64,000 nt of DNA from positions 6,222,306-6,286,305 of the forward strand of contig CANTUZ010000008.1 in assembly GCA_947846985.1 (NCBI GenBank), given 5' to 3'. The notes under the pieces were generated by a model. It made no database searches and was not told the DNA's origin. It saw only the letters and a program-made list of their open reading frames with translations. The number at the start of each line of letters is the position of its first letter. Position 1 is the stretch's first letter. Made by a program: the position numbers and the translations under genes. This DNA comes from Fratercula arctica. Lineage: Eukaryota; Chordata; Aves; Charadriiformes; Alcidae. This document shows positions 35,286 to 47,800 of the stretch, one piece after another.

Positions 35286-38200
35286 AGCTGGACTCTGTGA
35301 AAATTAAGGGAAGATATATTGACCATGACGGACAATGAAATCTGCACAGAAATGAAACAGGGGAAGTCTTAATAATGCCCTTTGAGCTGGACTGGAGCAC
35401 AAAGTCTCAAAATAGAAAATGCGTATAAGAGAGTTCTGCGAATAACCCAAGCTGAGGTGTGAAGAGTAGAGGTACACATGTGAACACAGTATTCTTATTA
35501 CTGTTTCTTAAAGTTTATTAATAACCTAAGCCTTGCAAAAATTATCAAGACAGCCTGGAGGAACGTTTTTGTAGAAGCTGTGTTCTCATCACATGGCTGA
35601 CATAGTAGAGGAGGACGGTTTAAAATATACAATCCATAGAAAATGGGAAAAGACTAGTATTTTGGGAAGAAACTTGCCAAAGCTGGCAACCTGACTCAGG
35701 GCTGTGTTTATCTGGCCCGTGCCCAACCCTTTTAATGAGTCCCTGCTATGTGTATAGTATGCTGTAAAAGCAAGGTTTCTTAAAACTTTTTCCGAACTTG
35801 CAGCTAGCATAAAAACGTGAAAAATGCTGCCCACAGATCTTTTAGTAAATGAACTGCCATTAAAAACAAAACAAAACAAAACAACACAACACAACACAAC
35901 ACAACACAACAATCTCTTTCACTAGTGAGAAAAAATAGACAGCCATAAGAATAATGCTCATATTGGTGAGGACTTGAACAACCAGAGCAGACAGCCACGT
36001 AACCTCGAAATTAGGAAATTAGGAGCAACGAGGGAATTCACTCAGGCAGGGCTTTTTACTCAGGATGGAATACACAAAGACTAAGTTATCAAGTAAGGTC
36101 ATAAAAGGCAATGACATAAATGAATTTAAGAGACAGCTAGACATTTTTATGGAGAGAAGGGATGGAAGAATTCAGAGCCAGTGACAAATCAGGGAGATGG
36201 GGTTGAGATAAAATTAACAAGGACAGGCTCGGTTGTGGCCAGAGGCCTTTTACTGTCCAGCAATACCTTACGTCCTCTGTCATCACATCCTAATCTGACG
36301 CTGACATCTGAAGGTAGCATGAAATCTTTTAAACCTCTTAGGATATTAGAGGTATATCTCTTAGTATATTAAAACACTCTGAAAGTGCTTTCAGAGTTTT
36401 CCCCCAAAGGGAAAAACATAATGTTGCTTATTCACTTTTCAACACATGCACGTAGTTGCAAGGGATGCTGAGATGACTCAGGGAGTACTTCTAAACTCAG
36501 ACTATGGTCCCTTGGTTGCTTTAAAATTCTCTGTAGAGGGGTTTCAATCGTATCTCCTTCCATTTTTAAGCAAAATTTTGTTTGTTTTTCTGTAGTTACT
36601 TCTTTGCAAAGACCATGGAGAGGAACTGTAGATGCCCACAGCAGTGTCCTGCTTCTCCGGAGCGGGGTTAACTCATCCTGCTGTTGCATCAGCTCTGCTG
36701 GTTGTTGCATTGCCAGCTGCTGCCAAGGATGTGGCAGACTTTGACAAGGTCCCTGGACCACCAGCAGCCAAGCATTGCATCCAGACGTGTCTGATGACTT
36801 TTTTAGTCCCCAGACTCCAAAGGTTTGGTGCAAAAATCTGACCTTGAATAAAGGGAAGAGCAGCTCATGCTGTTAATTTTATCCGGAATTGGAAGAGAGC
36901 GCTGTGTGCCAGTCAGGAAACTGTATGTATCCCGCACTGTTTAGGATTTAATGCTCGTGAAAGGAAGATGGGAGGAAATGGGCCTTGACGTTTTAGAGAA
37001 CGTCGATTTACATTAGCTCAGGCTTAAAAGTATAGAGGGCAAGTAGAAGGCATGGACAAGGACATCCAGGATAATAGGACATCTTCCCAAACTGATATGA
37101 ACAGCAATGCTATTGCCAGCAGGACATGGGGTAGAAGGACTTTTCTAGACAGTAGACAACCTCAGGTAACTCGGAAACCTTTCTGAGAACTTGCTGGCCA
37201 CCTCTGGGACACCAGATCTGCCTGGCAGCCCAAACCTTTCCCTGGGTCCAGGAGACTTTTCCAAGGCCAGCAAGATCAAGCACCAAATAATGTGTATGCC
37301 ATCCTCAAAAATTCATGCCAGTCTCTTGTAGCTGTGCTTTGGGGGAAATATGTGTCTGTGTTTCCAGTGTCTTTTCTCAGCTTCTTCTTTGCAGGAAGGG
37401 CAGGAAAATGAACCCAACTCTTCCGGGGTGACCACGTTGAGAGGAGCACGCAGTGGTAAGGGACATGTGCCTCTGAATATGGGTGGTATTGACCCTAGAC
37501 TCTGAGGCAACGTCAGGGGAGGTAAGCTTTGCAATGTGCATATTCTGAAGAAAATACCCAGCTACAAAACATTTCCATGATGCCGACAGAATGCAGCGAT
37601 GCTCCCTGATTGGCAGAATCTTTTTCCTTCCTGCTAATAGCTTCGTCTTATTCATATAAATTAAATTCACACAAAAGCAGTGTATTTTTTCCTTTCTAAT
37701 CCTTTTCATGGATCTCTATAAATGTATAGCCCTTAGGCCCCTTTGTAGGGAAGCTTAAGAGATTTTTATGGTATGGCATTTAAAACAAAGCCTGGTTTGT
37801 GTAGGGTTTACTGTAACCAACTGCTTAATCTAAACCGCACTAAGGAAGGCTAAACACAAATAATGCTAATTTGAAAAAAAATGTCTGATGTGATTAGACT
37901 TCCGTTGAACACAACAGCAAGACTAGAAGGTATTTTCCTCACTCTTTAGCAACTTCCACTGTAATCTGAACATCAAGATCTTAAATCCATCAGGACCCCA
38001 GCAGGCAGCCCACCTTTATGAAGAACTTTCCCCTTAAAAATAGAATGAAAATGGCTATTACGAGCCATTAGGGGACGGGCAGCCCTGCAGGCTCAGTGTG
38101 TTTAGCTAATATGGAACAGAAGGAGGTGGAAGTTCTTGGATTTGTTTTCGTTTTAAACGGCCCCTCTGCTTCCCAAGGAGCTGTATTGATGGACTCTGAA

Positions 38201-38798
38201 AGAAAGCTGAGGTCAACTCTTTGTCTTGATGAGTTAGTGGAGAAATATTTAACTGGGGACTTATGAAAACTGCTTAACTGTAATAATAACATCAAATTGC
38301 TGTTAAATGTGTTTCAGGAACTGTCATTAGCAACGTAGCTATACAACCTAATTCTATTTGTTTAAATAAAGATCTGCTGAGATCACGTTATTCTAGTATG
38401 AATTTGAAAAGCTCGGCTGCTGGAAACAGAAAACTGGAGTCAGAAAGCAGGGTTTGGATCACATCCAAGCTTTATCATATCCATTCTTTAGCGTGGGCAT
38501 GTGGGGACAGAGATCTCGATAGGGTTTTATGAGCTCAGTAAGCAGTAACACCGTATGATTCCTTTTTGCCATTCTGTGATGCAGCTGCAAAATGAAATCA
38601 CCAGCTCCATCTTATCACAGGGGTCCTGGCAGGAAATATTTATGATGGCTCAGGGGAAACCGTCCTTTTCTCTCTTCTTTCCTGGTGATCAGAGAACCAC
38701 TCTTCAGCGAAGACAGGAAACTTACAAAAGCTGTTGCCCAAGGACAGGATGCCCAAGGACTAGTGCAAATTATGCTTAAGACTGAACCCATGAAAAAG
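35286..38798. other. Unassigned DNA
   Basis: No recognisable gene. It contains the compound microsatellite at 35.86 kb and the possible ancient CR1 continuation near 36.1 kb. The longest open frame (133 codons, minus strand, 36432-36833) has no domain I recognise and is treated as a chance frame. Confidence 0.5.
35862..35912. repeat. Compound pentanucleotide microsatellite (AAAAC)n-(AACAC)n
   Basis: Roughly three to four AAAAC units run straight into about six ACAAC/AACAC units, differing by one base per unit. This looks like a single-base change in one unit that then spread by slippage. It is likely length-polymorphic. Confidence 0.92.
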
Positions 38799-38862
38799 AA
38801 TAGAATAGAGAATAGAGTATTTTCAGTTGGAAGGGACCTACAATGATCATCTAGTCCAACTG
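38799..38862 (-). mobile_element. CR1 LINE 3' tail, minus strand, very short
   Basis: AATAGAATAGAGAATAGAGT followed by 'TTTCAGTTGGAAGGGACCTA', 'CAATGATCATCTAGTCCAAC'. This is the minus strand of the ATTCTATTCTATT-type CR1 end, the same subfamily type as the plus-strand fragment at 14.4 kb. Only about 64 bp of tail is present. Confidence 0.88.
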
Positions 38863-41266
38863 AAAGGAAAAAGAAAAAAACAAAAAGAAAAAGTAGATTT
38901 CAGTTATTTGCATCCTATTCTTTCTCTAAAGTATCTGGGATCTGGGATCCAAAACTGTACAATAAGGAGACAGTCTCAACTATTAAACACCATCAACCAT
39001 ACTATTGAGGAGACATTCATTTAAAAAAGTAAGTGGAAGACATAAAAAGAGGAAAGTCCCTTCCATGCTGTCCCCACTGCAGCACAGGTCTCTCGCTTGG
39101 GACTTTGGAGACAAGCCATCATCCACATGCATCTCACTTGAAAGTATTGAATGAAGGGAGGTATCTACGTGCTTGCTTTTGAAAAACTGGTGAAGGCTCA
39201 CTTAAAAACAGCACCCTGGCTAAATGTGGAACGGAACTTTTAGAAGAGAGGTAATGTTGCACTTTTTATTAGTAGACTGAGGATATAAGAGTAGCCTGAG
39301 ATGGGGATGAAAGAGCTCTTCAGGCAGAGGTGGGATCAAATTTATGTCTCTTTCTCGGCAGTTTTTGGTGAGGATGCAGCCACCATCCTTCCCTATAACT
39401 GTATTCCACATTTCAGAAGTGATATAAGGTTCATTAGTCCCAGAAAACTGAACTTGCAGCCCAAAAAAGAGCAAGGCCAGCTGCAAAGGAATCATCGTAA
39501 AGAGGATACAGGAGAGAGACTTTATAAAGAAACACAATTAAGACTAGTATTGATGGAGTGATTGATAACAGGGGAAAAAAACAGGTCAAAAGTGTCTTAA
39601 GCACCCACTTTCAGCCAGCATTGGCTGGAGTATCCCTCAGCACACTCAAAGGCCCTGCAAGAAGCACTTTAGACCAATATATGCAAAAAGTACTTTTATT
39701 GAACCACTGAGAGGAGGAGATAAAAATGGTAAATACCGTAGCTATTATCTGAAATAATATACTTGAAGTGGAGAGATGAAAACCCAAAGGATCTTGAATG
39801 AACTGTCAGGATCCAAATGAAATGCTTAGCTAGGAAAATATTTCTTTTCGGTCTGGAAATTATATTAGCCGGCTACGCCCCTCCTTCTGTGGGTGAAACT
39901 GAAAAAGGGCATTCTTAGGACCCATTAAAAAAATGTAATTTGTGGATTATTACTTCCAGTAAAATGCTTCGGCTAACCAATATTACATTTGTTTATCTAG
40001 TTTCCAAATTCCTTTACTCTGCACTCAGAATGAGAGCATACTGCAGATGACTGATGGTCTCTGAGCCTCCATTCAGAGCAGGATTGGCCCATATGAACAG
40101 TTCTCTGAGCAGAGGAGACATTGCCCAAAAAAATTGCCAGAGCAGGATGTGGTCAAGGTCTCCTTTCAGTCAAACTGATCCTGAAGTCAAAGATATTACC
40201 GTGGCTTTATCTGAAAGCAGAATTTGGTCTAAAATCTTCATTACATGTGAATTCTGCCAGGAAATTGCATAGTTAAGGTCTCTGAACACATTTAGAATAA
40301 TCCTCTTTTGCTTTATGCAATGAATAGAATAGATGGAATTGCTTTCCCAGACTTTCTGAGGAAATTGAAGCAATGTGTTAAAGATTTAACAGCTTTTATT
40401 TCTCTTTTCAGATCTTAACCCAATATCAAATATTAAAGTACTAATATATTTAAGGAAACCAGAAGTTGCTGTTATAATTAATTTCCTTTCTGAGAAAAAG
40501 TATTGCCAACTTCTTTTGGAAAGAATGTGAGTAATCCTTTAAAAGAAAAACATGGCAAATGTGTGTGCATGTATGAAAGCCTTTTTCTTCTTTTCCCTAA
40601 ATCTCAACTGTAAAGGTACATTGTTTATGTTGTACATCAAGGCAAAGACACATAATCTGAAATGAGCACATCACGTCACACCAGTAACATAAAAGTGAAA
40701 AATGGATTTAAAATATAAAAAAATTCAGATCCTGTTGAGAAACAGGCAGAGGAGTGAAGACTGAGCAACCCTGAGCCCACTGACATTTCTACCAAATCTC
40801 CACCTTCCGGAATAGGAGTGTGATTTCAGCACAGGTAACTAGGGGTTATAAATTGAGCCTAACCTGAACAATGGGTAGGGAAGTATAGAGAAAGGGAGAG
40901 AAGGCTGGCTCCAAAATATCCAAACAACTATTTCACTTCTCTTTTAAATGCACTGTTAAATTTACAGGCTTGTACTAATCACCTGGAAGAGCATGCAATG
41001 GCTTCATGAAGCAGCGCTGGTGGTAGTCCATGTGTATGTCTTCATTACCCTCGCAGGTATGCCAAATGGTTTCTGTTTTCTTTCTAGCTGGAAACAAAGC
41101 AAAATGAGTCTTGCCAAGCACCTAAAATAGCTTTTTTCTTTTTTTTTTTTTCTTTTTCTGGGGCTCTAACTTCAATATTGCAAACAGCCATTTGTTTATT
41201 TTTAAAGTTTATTTATGGACTACTCAATAAAAGACTAATCATGCATTTTAACTCTCATGTAAAACC
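38863..41266. other. Unassigned DNA
   Basis: No recognisable gene or repeat in about 2.4 kb apart from short A-rich sequence directly after the CR1 tail and a T-rich tract near 41137-41157. Confidence 0.55.
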
Positions 41267-41396
41267 TGTTGTCGCTATGTAACCTCAGCCGGCAACTAAC
41301 CACCATGCAGCTGCTCGCTTACTCCTCCCATGGTGGGATGGGGGAGAGAATCAGAAGAGTAAAAGTGAGAAAACTTGTGGGTTGAGGTAAAGACAG

Positions 41397-41402
41397 TTTA
41401 AT
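41397..41402 (-). terminator. LTR polyadenylation signal (ATTAAA)
   Basis: ATTAAA on the minus strand, about 185 bp downstream of the TATA box, in the place expected for the LTR polyadenylation hexamer. Confidence 0.55.
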
Positions 41403-41582
41403 AGGTAAAGCAAAAAACACAGATGCAAGCAAAGCAAAACAAGGAATTAATTCACAGCTTCCCATTGGCAGGCAGGTGTTCAGCCATCTCCAGAAAAGCC
41501 GGGCTCCATCACACATAACAGTTACTTGGGAAGACAAATGCCCTCACTCCAAACATTCCCCCCTTCCTTCTTCTTCCCCCAG

Positions 41583-41591
41583 CTTTATATA
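41583..41591 (-). promoter_or_regulatory. LTR TATA box
   Basis: TATATAAAG on the minus strand, inside the solo LTR and upstream of the putative R region. If active, transcription would leave the LTR towards lower coordinates. Confidence 0.65.
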
Positions 41592-41850
41592 CTGAGCATG
41601 ATGTTGTATGGTATAGAATAGCCCTTTGGTCAGTTGGGGTCAGCTGTCCCAGCTGTGTCCCCTCCCAACTTCTGTTCATCCCCAGCCTACTCGCTGGTGG
41701 GGTAGTAAGAAGAGCAGAAAAGGCCTTGAATGCTTAGCCAGAATGAAAACCACTAGTGGGCTATCAACCCCATTCTCATCCCAAATCCAAAACAGCGCTA
41801 TACCAGCTGCTAGCAAGACAGTCAACTCTATCCCAGATGAAACCATGACA

Positions 41851-44800
41851 CCTGTGAACAAGGAAGGAAGAGGAAAAGGAAAATTTCAGAGGTGGCAATA
41901 AAAATATTTTTAAACAACTATTTTTCCATACTGTTCTTATCACCAGAAGGGTTCACATTTGAAAAAAGGCAACATATCTTCTTGTAGATACCCCATGAAA
42001 AATGGACACAACATTTGACACATAGCTTACCATCCCACTGAAGAAAGGGGTGAAGCGGGGGGAGCTCTGCGCGTCTGTTCAGACTCCTTGGGGCAATGAG
42101 TCCCTCTTTGAAATATGGGCTGGAGAAATCCCTTGTGTGGTGCCAACAGCACAAATTCAGTGTCTGAGGTCCTGTGTAAAGATCATGGTTTGGGGTGGGC
42201 TGATGGCCCCACTTCTGCACTCACATGGCCTTGCTTTTTTCAGCACACGCAGGCACCCAGCAGGATGGAGAGGGAATGTGTTGGCTTCACTCCTTTTGAA
42301 TAAGTAATCTTCAGTTCAGTGGAGCCATACTTGTCATCAAGCACAAGGAGGTATGGCTTTGAGGGGGAGTTGTTTTGTTTTGGTGGGTTGAGGTGTTGTT
42401 TGTTTTTTATTTTTTGCAGTATAGCATTTTGGAGTAAAAAATAAATCCCAAAGAACAGGACCATCCTTTATGTGTGCAGTATATGAAGGGGTTTAAAATT
42501 ATTATTTTCTACTTTGCTTGTTCATTCAAAAAGCCAATGGAGACATCTGGTGCTTTTGCAACTAGATGAGCATGCCAAAAATACAGTAATAATAAAAAAA
42601 ACCCCGAACAAAAACTTCCTCAGGGCCACAGCTGGAAGGAAAATAATGTCTGACATAAAAATGACTAAGCGTGTCACCTGTTTTCACTTACCCTTTGGTA
42701 TGCTGCAAAATAAGTATGTGACAAGGTAAACCCATCTAGTAAAAAACAATGTATCTGGAATATATTGCTTAACTTGTTTTTTCCTCTCTCTTGTTCAACT
42801 TCATCAAAGATTCATTTAAAATACTAATGTTCTTCAGTCTATTATTTGAAGTTAAAAGAAGCATATGGTGCTTTGCGACAAAAGATAATTAGATTTCTTG
42901 TCTGCCTTCAGTATTATAGTTTGTTAATGCACTTTAATGGAGTTTACAAACAGAATAGGCAGAATAAATGATAGACTAGATTAAGAGGTTTAAAATGATG
43001 AGTTTCAATTTTCTGTGTTTGTTTAGTGGAATATCACAACTGTCCTATGGCACATCTACTGCAGCATCCTTTGCTCCTTGAAGTGTTGCTTGATGTTTCA
43101 GAAGTACAAGAATACTGCTGGTGACGGAAAGACCCAATCATAATAGTATTTTCCACCCAAACACACAGTTAACTGTTACGGCCTGAAGCACAAGGGCTCA
43201 TAGCCCCTTCATTATGTCCTTATTTGATGTTCAGTCAACATTCACTCCACCCATACCAATGGCTAATCATTCATTTGAATCCTCCTAAACTCCTTCCCTG
43301 TATAACACCTGACAGCAATGAGTTCAACAAATGGCATATGCATGGTGTAAAAACCAGTCCTTTCATTAGCTCAATTTTAGTGTGCATTTTTCATGCTCAA
43401 AGTGATGCCAACCATGTAACTAAATGATAAGTTAAGGTCTTGAGAATCGTGAATACTCTTATCTATTGACATGCAACTTCACACAAACATTGTCTAGACA
43501 TTTTGATGTAGCCTTTTCAACCCCTAGAAGGAGACTTTGGGAAAAACGGTTTGAGGCAAGACATGAAACCACTGCTGTACATCTGCTAGGCTCACCTCCA
43601 TCTGCATTTGGAATGAAAAAATGCATATGAGGAAGTAGAGTAAAGTGTTCCATACATTTACTATACCATCACAATGGTTTTAGGCATTACAGATTTTTGA
43701 AAAAAGGAAAAGGAAAAGTAAACGGATATCCCATTTTTTGGCTTTCAGCAAAACATCTGATTTGGTACGATACGGAAAATTATTAGTTCACTTAGAGAAG
43801 ATGGTGATGAAGTCATCAGTTTGATGATCAGTAAAAGTATAACATGTAGAATTCAGCTGCATGCTGCATATGAGCTGCTCTGTAGGGCTGCAACTGCAGC
43901 CTCTTTCCAGAGAAGACAATGAAATATTTAGGTTACTGAATACGACGCTGAAGTGAGTTGCTGTATACGTTGCCCGTTGTCCATCTTCAGATAAGGTGAA
44001 TGCAGACTGGAATAGGTACAGAGAAGGGATAAAGGATCAGCAGATGAGGAGGGCTTGTTTACAAAATGAGACTTATTTCTGCTAAAACGTTGAATGGGCA
44101 AGATACGATAGCCCTTGATAATTTCATTTGCTGAGGTGACTAGTGCTATAACCTTTTCAAATGATCCAAACTCAAGAATACATGGGGCACAGCAGCAAGG
44201 CTTGCATTCAAGAGGAACGGCTTTCATTTCCTACTAAAATGGCAGTGAAAAATAACATTCCTCTGAGTCACATGTATTGCTAAGGTGTAGGAGTCAAAAA
44301 AACTTCACTCGTCTCTAAAGGAAGGGAAAATATAGTCCTGCCTATATAATGTCTTCCCTTAATGCAGCATGACCCCAGTCTAAAATGATTTAATCATTCA
44401 AATAATGTTGTATCATTTCATTTTATGCTAAGGGTTTTTTACGTAATCATTATTTTTTGCATTGGCATACACTTCAAAGACGGATTATTTTATTTCTTAG
44501 AATAAATTTATAAGATAAACATTAGACCTCTGGCCTCTTTGGCTAACAGGACATAGGCAAAGTAATTTTTTATACTTATGTAGTAATTTAGAATATTAAA
44601 AAGACATTGGCTATAAAGTTTTATGTGTCTTCTTATTTTTATGCAGACCCACGGCTGATACGCTTACATTGCAGCATGCTCTAGGTTATTTGATATTATT
44701 ATTCTCCTATACTGTAATACCAAAGATACACATGACTCTTTTTTTTTACTCGCTGAGGTTTACATAAATGCTTGCTACAGGGCCTTTGATTTTTAGTCAT

Positions 44801-47800
44801 TAATGAATTCCAAGGTCTAGTTATGAGGCAGTATAAGTAAACAACCACTCATAAATGATAAAACTGCAGGATTTCATCCCTTCCTTGGAGAATACAGCAT
44901 CATTTCAGGGCTGCCTGTGACCCATCTTGTCCATCTGTTTTTCTTCATTTAGGGTGGAACATAACAAGATTGGTCTAAAAAACTTCAGAAATGGGTAAAG
45001 TGAGAAGCAAACTGAGAAGCAACTAATAATAACACTGCACTTAAGCTTTAAACTAGTACATCAACAGAAGAAACTGCTGCATTCAGTGAGTCCTGAACTA
45101 TGTACTTAGGACGAGCTCTCCAGAACAGATGTGAGGATACATCTATTCAATATTATTATTCCCCTGTACGGTAGTATTAACAATATGCAGGATTTTAATT
45201 TCCTAATATTTACACAAACTCTTGTGTTGGGTACTTTGACTGCTAGTCACTACTGATTCCCCGAGTTTTAAGTCCTTCCCAGACATTGACCCTCCAGCAG
45301 AAGGGGAGACATGAGCACAAGGCAAGTGACTGTCCAATCTCCTGCAGAGCAAAGCCCTCAAATTCCCTTTTCAGAAAACAAAGAAGGAACCAGAAATTGG
45401 CAGGAAAAAAAAAACAAAAAAACAAACAAAACAACCCAGGGCTTAATATGGCTGTTGTTGAAACCTGGCAACAAGGATCTTTTAAAATTTGATTTAAAAA
45501 AAAGGGAGAAAAGAAATGTAACCATCTCTTGCCAGCTCAGCAGCATGGAGGCCAGATTTGTTTAAGCTGAGGAATGGGCATGTTTGCCTTCAACTCTTTT
45601 GAAACAGGTGACAGATATTGTGCCAGAAATAATTTACTGACACAATTATTGTTTCACCAAGTCAATGTTTGACCTAGACCTTGGGCTATGTGTGTTTACT
45701 CTCCTAACATAATCTCAAGCCATTTTTTTCCCTAAAGGTGAGGAAGTTTACAGTGAGAAAAAGAATTAATGTGCACAGGCACACAGAAAGTTTACAAGTT
45801 GGTGGCAATCCAAAGCTAAAAATATTTGAAACACTGTGCAAGCACATGCACATACCTACTTGAAAGTCAGAGCCTGTTTGCAGAGCCAAAAACTTGTGTC
45901 CTAGCAGTCTGGTCTAGAAAAATCCTTCCTTCTGCTTCGGCTCCTTCCCAGCTGAGAGGCTGCATATAGATGCACTGTGACTGTCAAAGCAGATCAGGGT
46001 CTTCAACGACAATTAACATTAAGAAAATAGTTAGTGAGGTTATTTTTTACAAAAAATATCTTTTGAAATTGTGGAAGGAAGAGGTGTAGATCTACAGGAA
46101 AGCAGAGGCTGATTTCAGGATTTGATGAAATTGCAAATACATCTTTCCTCTGAAAAAGCCCTTTAAGTCTTTAACTTCTTTTTGAACTGTTTCTGTATTT
46201 GCAGAAGCCACTAAATATCCCAGTCCCTCTCTTTTTATTAGTTTAACATCTTCTTTCTCACTGTCTGCTCCTTTTGTTTGCTAACTGTCCCTTCTTTTCT
46301 TACGTGCTTATTAAACTTCTGACCTTCTTTCATCCACCCATCTAGAAAAAGTGTGGTTAGAAAAGTGTATGGAATCCTTTAAATTTGAGTAACAATTATG
46401 AATGAAATATACTCTTCAGGGGTAGGGACGATGTAGTTCTTGAAACATTTTCTAGTGAAGTGAGTAACCCTAAATCTTCTCGCCATATCTCCTGCGTGAT
46501 TTCACTTTGCATTAATAATTTCAAATGTAATTTGAAGCTCTATTAATCTTAGTTTACTTCTTACTGAGCTATTTGATCAAAATGCCCTGGTTCTACTTTG
46601 TACTAATACCACTGTTCTCTCCACTTTTTCCCTCTCCTTTGGTGCTTCTTTTCCCTCTCCTGTATATCAAAAAGGAGAGAATTGAGTATCCTCTTAGAAG
46701 ACAGTCTTTATGCCGAAAATAAATATTCATCAGATACCTTTCTGATGTCAAGATGAACTGTAGTATACTTTTTTTGTAATTGTTTTTGGCCTCTGTAAGG
46801 AATTTTTCTTCCTATAATGGAAGTGCTAGCTTGAGTTCAGTTAGATCAAAATTTACTCCAACAATTTCCCCATGTCTGCTAGTTTCATTCCAACAGTGCT
46901 CTAGAGAGAATTACAGGAGTCTGCTGAATAGCTGGAGTGGATGCAAATTATATGTACTTCTCTGGATACTCTGAGGTGTGCTGAAATAGTCAGACCTTCG
47001 GTCAGAAACACGTTTACATTATGACTCAGCCTTCTGACAATTGCTCCATTAGTAGATATTTAAAAAGAAAGAATAAAGATTCCCATCTGACCCAGTCATT
47101 TATATTGCTCTGAACAAGTGGGGTGAAAATGTGCAGTGCTTTTGCACTCAGAAAATATTTAATTGTTTTGTGCACAGTCAAATTGTTATATTCCTCTACA
47201 GTCCAGACATGTCCACCCTCACTGAAATTGTTAGAGTGAAATGAAAACAAAACCAAATTTAAAATTTTAGAGTTTTCTTCCAAGATAGTCAGGAAAACCT
47301 GAGTCCTAAAGGATATCTAAAAGAGTAATTAAAACTTAGTGAGGAGCACTATGAGTGACAGATTTTCTGTCAAGTTGCAATGAAAGATGCAATGAAACTT
47401 TCTGCTGTTGTTGTTTATCTCATGTAGATAGGAAACAGCTTTCTTGGGAGAAAGCACTGTGACAAGCCCAAACCAGGAATAAGCTCCAGAAGGAGCTAAG
47501 GTCAACAATTAACTAAATCACCACTTTGCAAGGGAAAAAAATTAAATGTTTCAACCTGGTTATCTCAAATACAAATGCAGGCTAACATGAAAAATATCTG
47601 GCTTGATGCAATGATTAGAAGCCTGTTTAGAACAGATGGACAACTCCATGCAACAATTGAGGTCATTGATAATGAGTGGAGGAGAATATGAGAAGAAATA
47701 TGAAGGTGTTTAGAAGTTTGTATAATCCCTTATAAGACCTTCCAGCAAGAAATATATGGCACCAAGGATTCATAATCACTTACAAAACAGTTCTTGTCCT

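Larger units (their letters stand above)
41267..41850 (-). mobile_element. Solo LTR of an avian endogenous retrovirus, minus strand
   Basis: About 584 bp matching an LTR family I know from many bird genomes. Read on the minus strand it starts TG (41850) and ends CA (41267). It has a canonical TATATAAAG promoter box at 41583-41591 followed by a GGGGGAAGAAGAAGG purine stretch. A likely ATTAAA polyadenylation signal lies about 185 bp downstream (41397-41402). The U3 part includes the CAGCTGACCCCAACTGACCA block. No gag, pol or env and no second LTR are visible nearby, so this is a solo LTR left by recombination between the two LTRs of a provirus. No clean target-site duplication is visible. The first 90 bp of U3 is more diverged than the rest. 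Class (ERVL- or ERVK-like) not assigned. Confidence 0.85.

Noticed and set aside
35589..35998. Cys/Val-rich frames ('CCVVLCCVVLFCF')
   Set aside because: They are translations of the pentanucleotide microsatellite.
36432..36833. 133-codon minus-strand open frame, Gln-rich in the middle
   Set aside because: No domain or family recognised, no splice or promoter context, and length within chance for 64 kb in six frames.
43990..44130. Weak resemblance to very old CR1 ORF2 ('GGAATAGGTACAGAGAAGGG')
   Set aside because: A single short block without the following blocks in order; could be chance.
46700..46770. Short similarity to minus-strand CR1 RT near 'TTTCTGATGTCAAGATGAAC'
   Set aside because: One block only, no flanking support.
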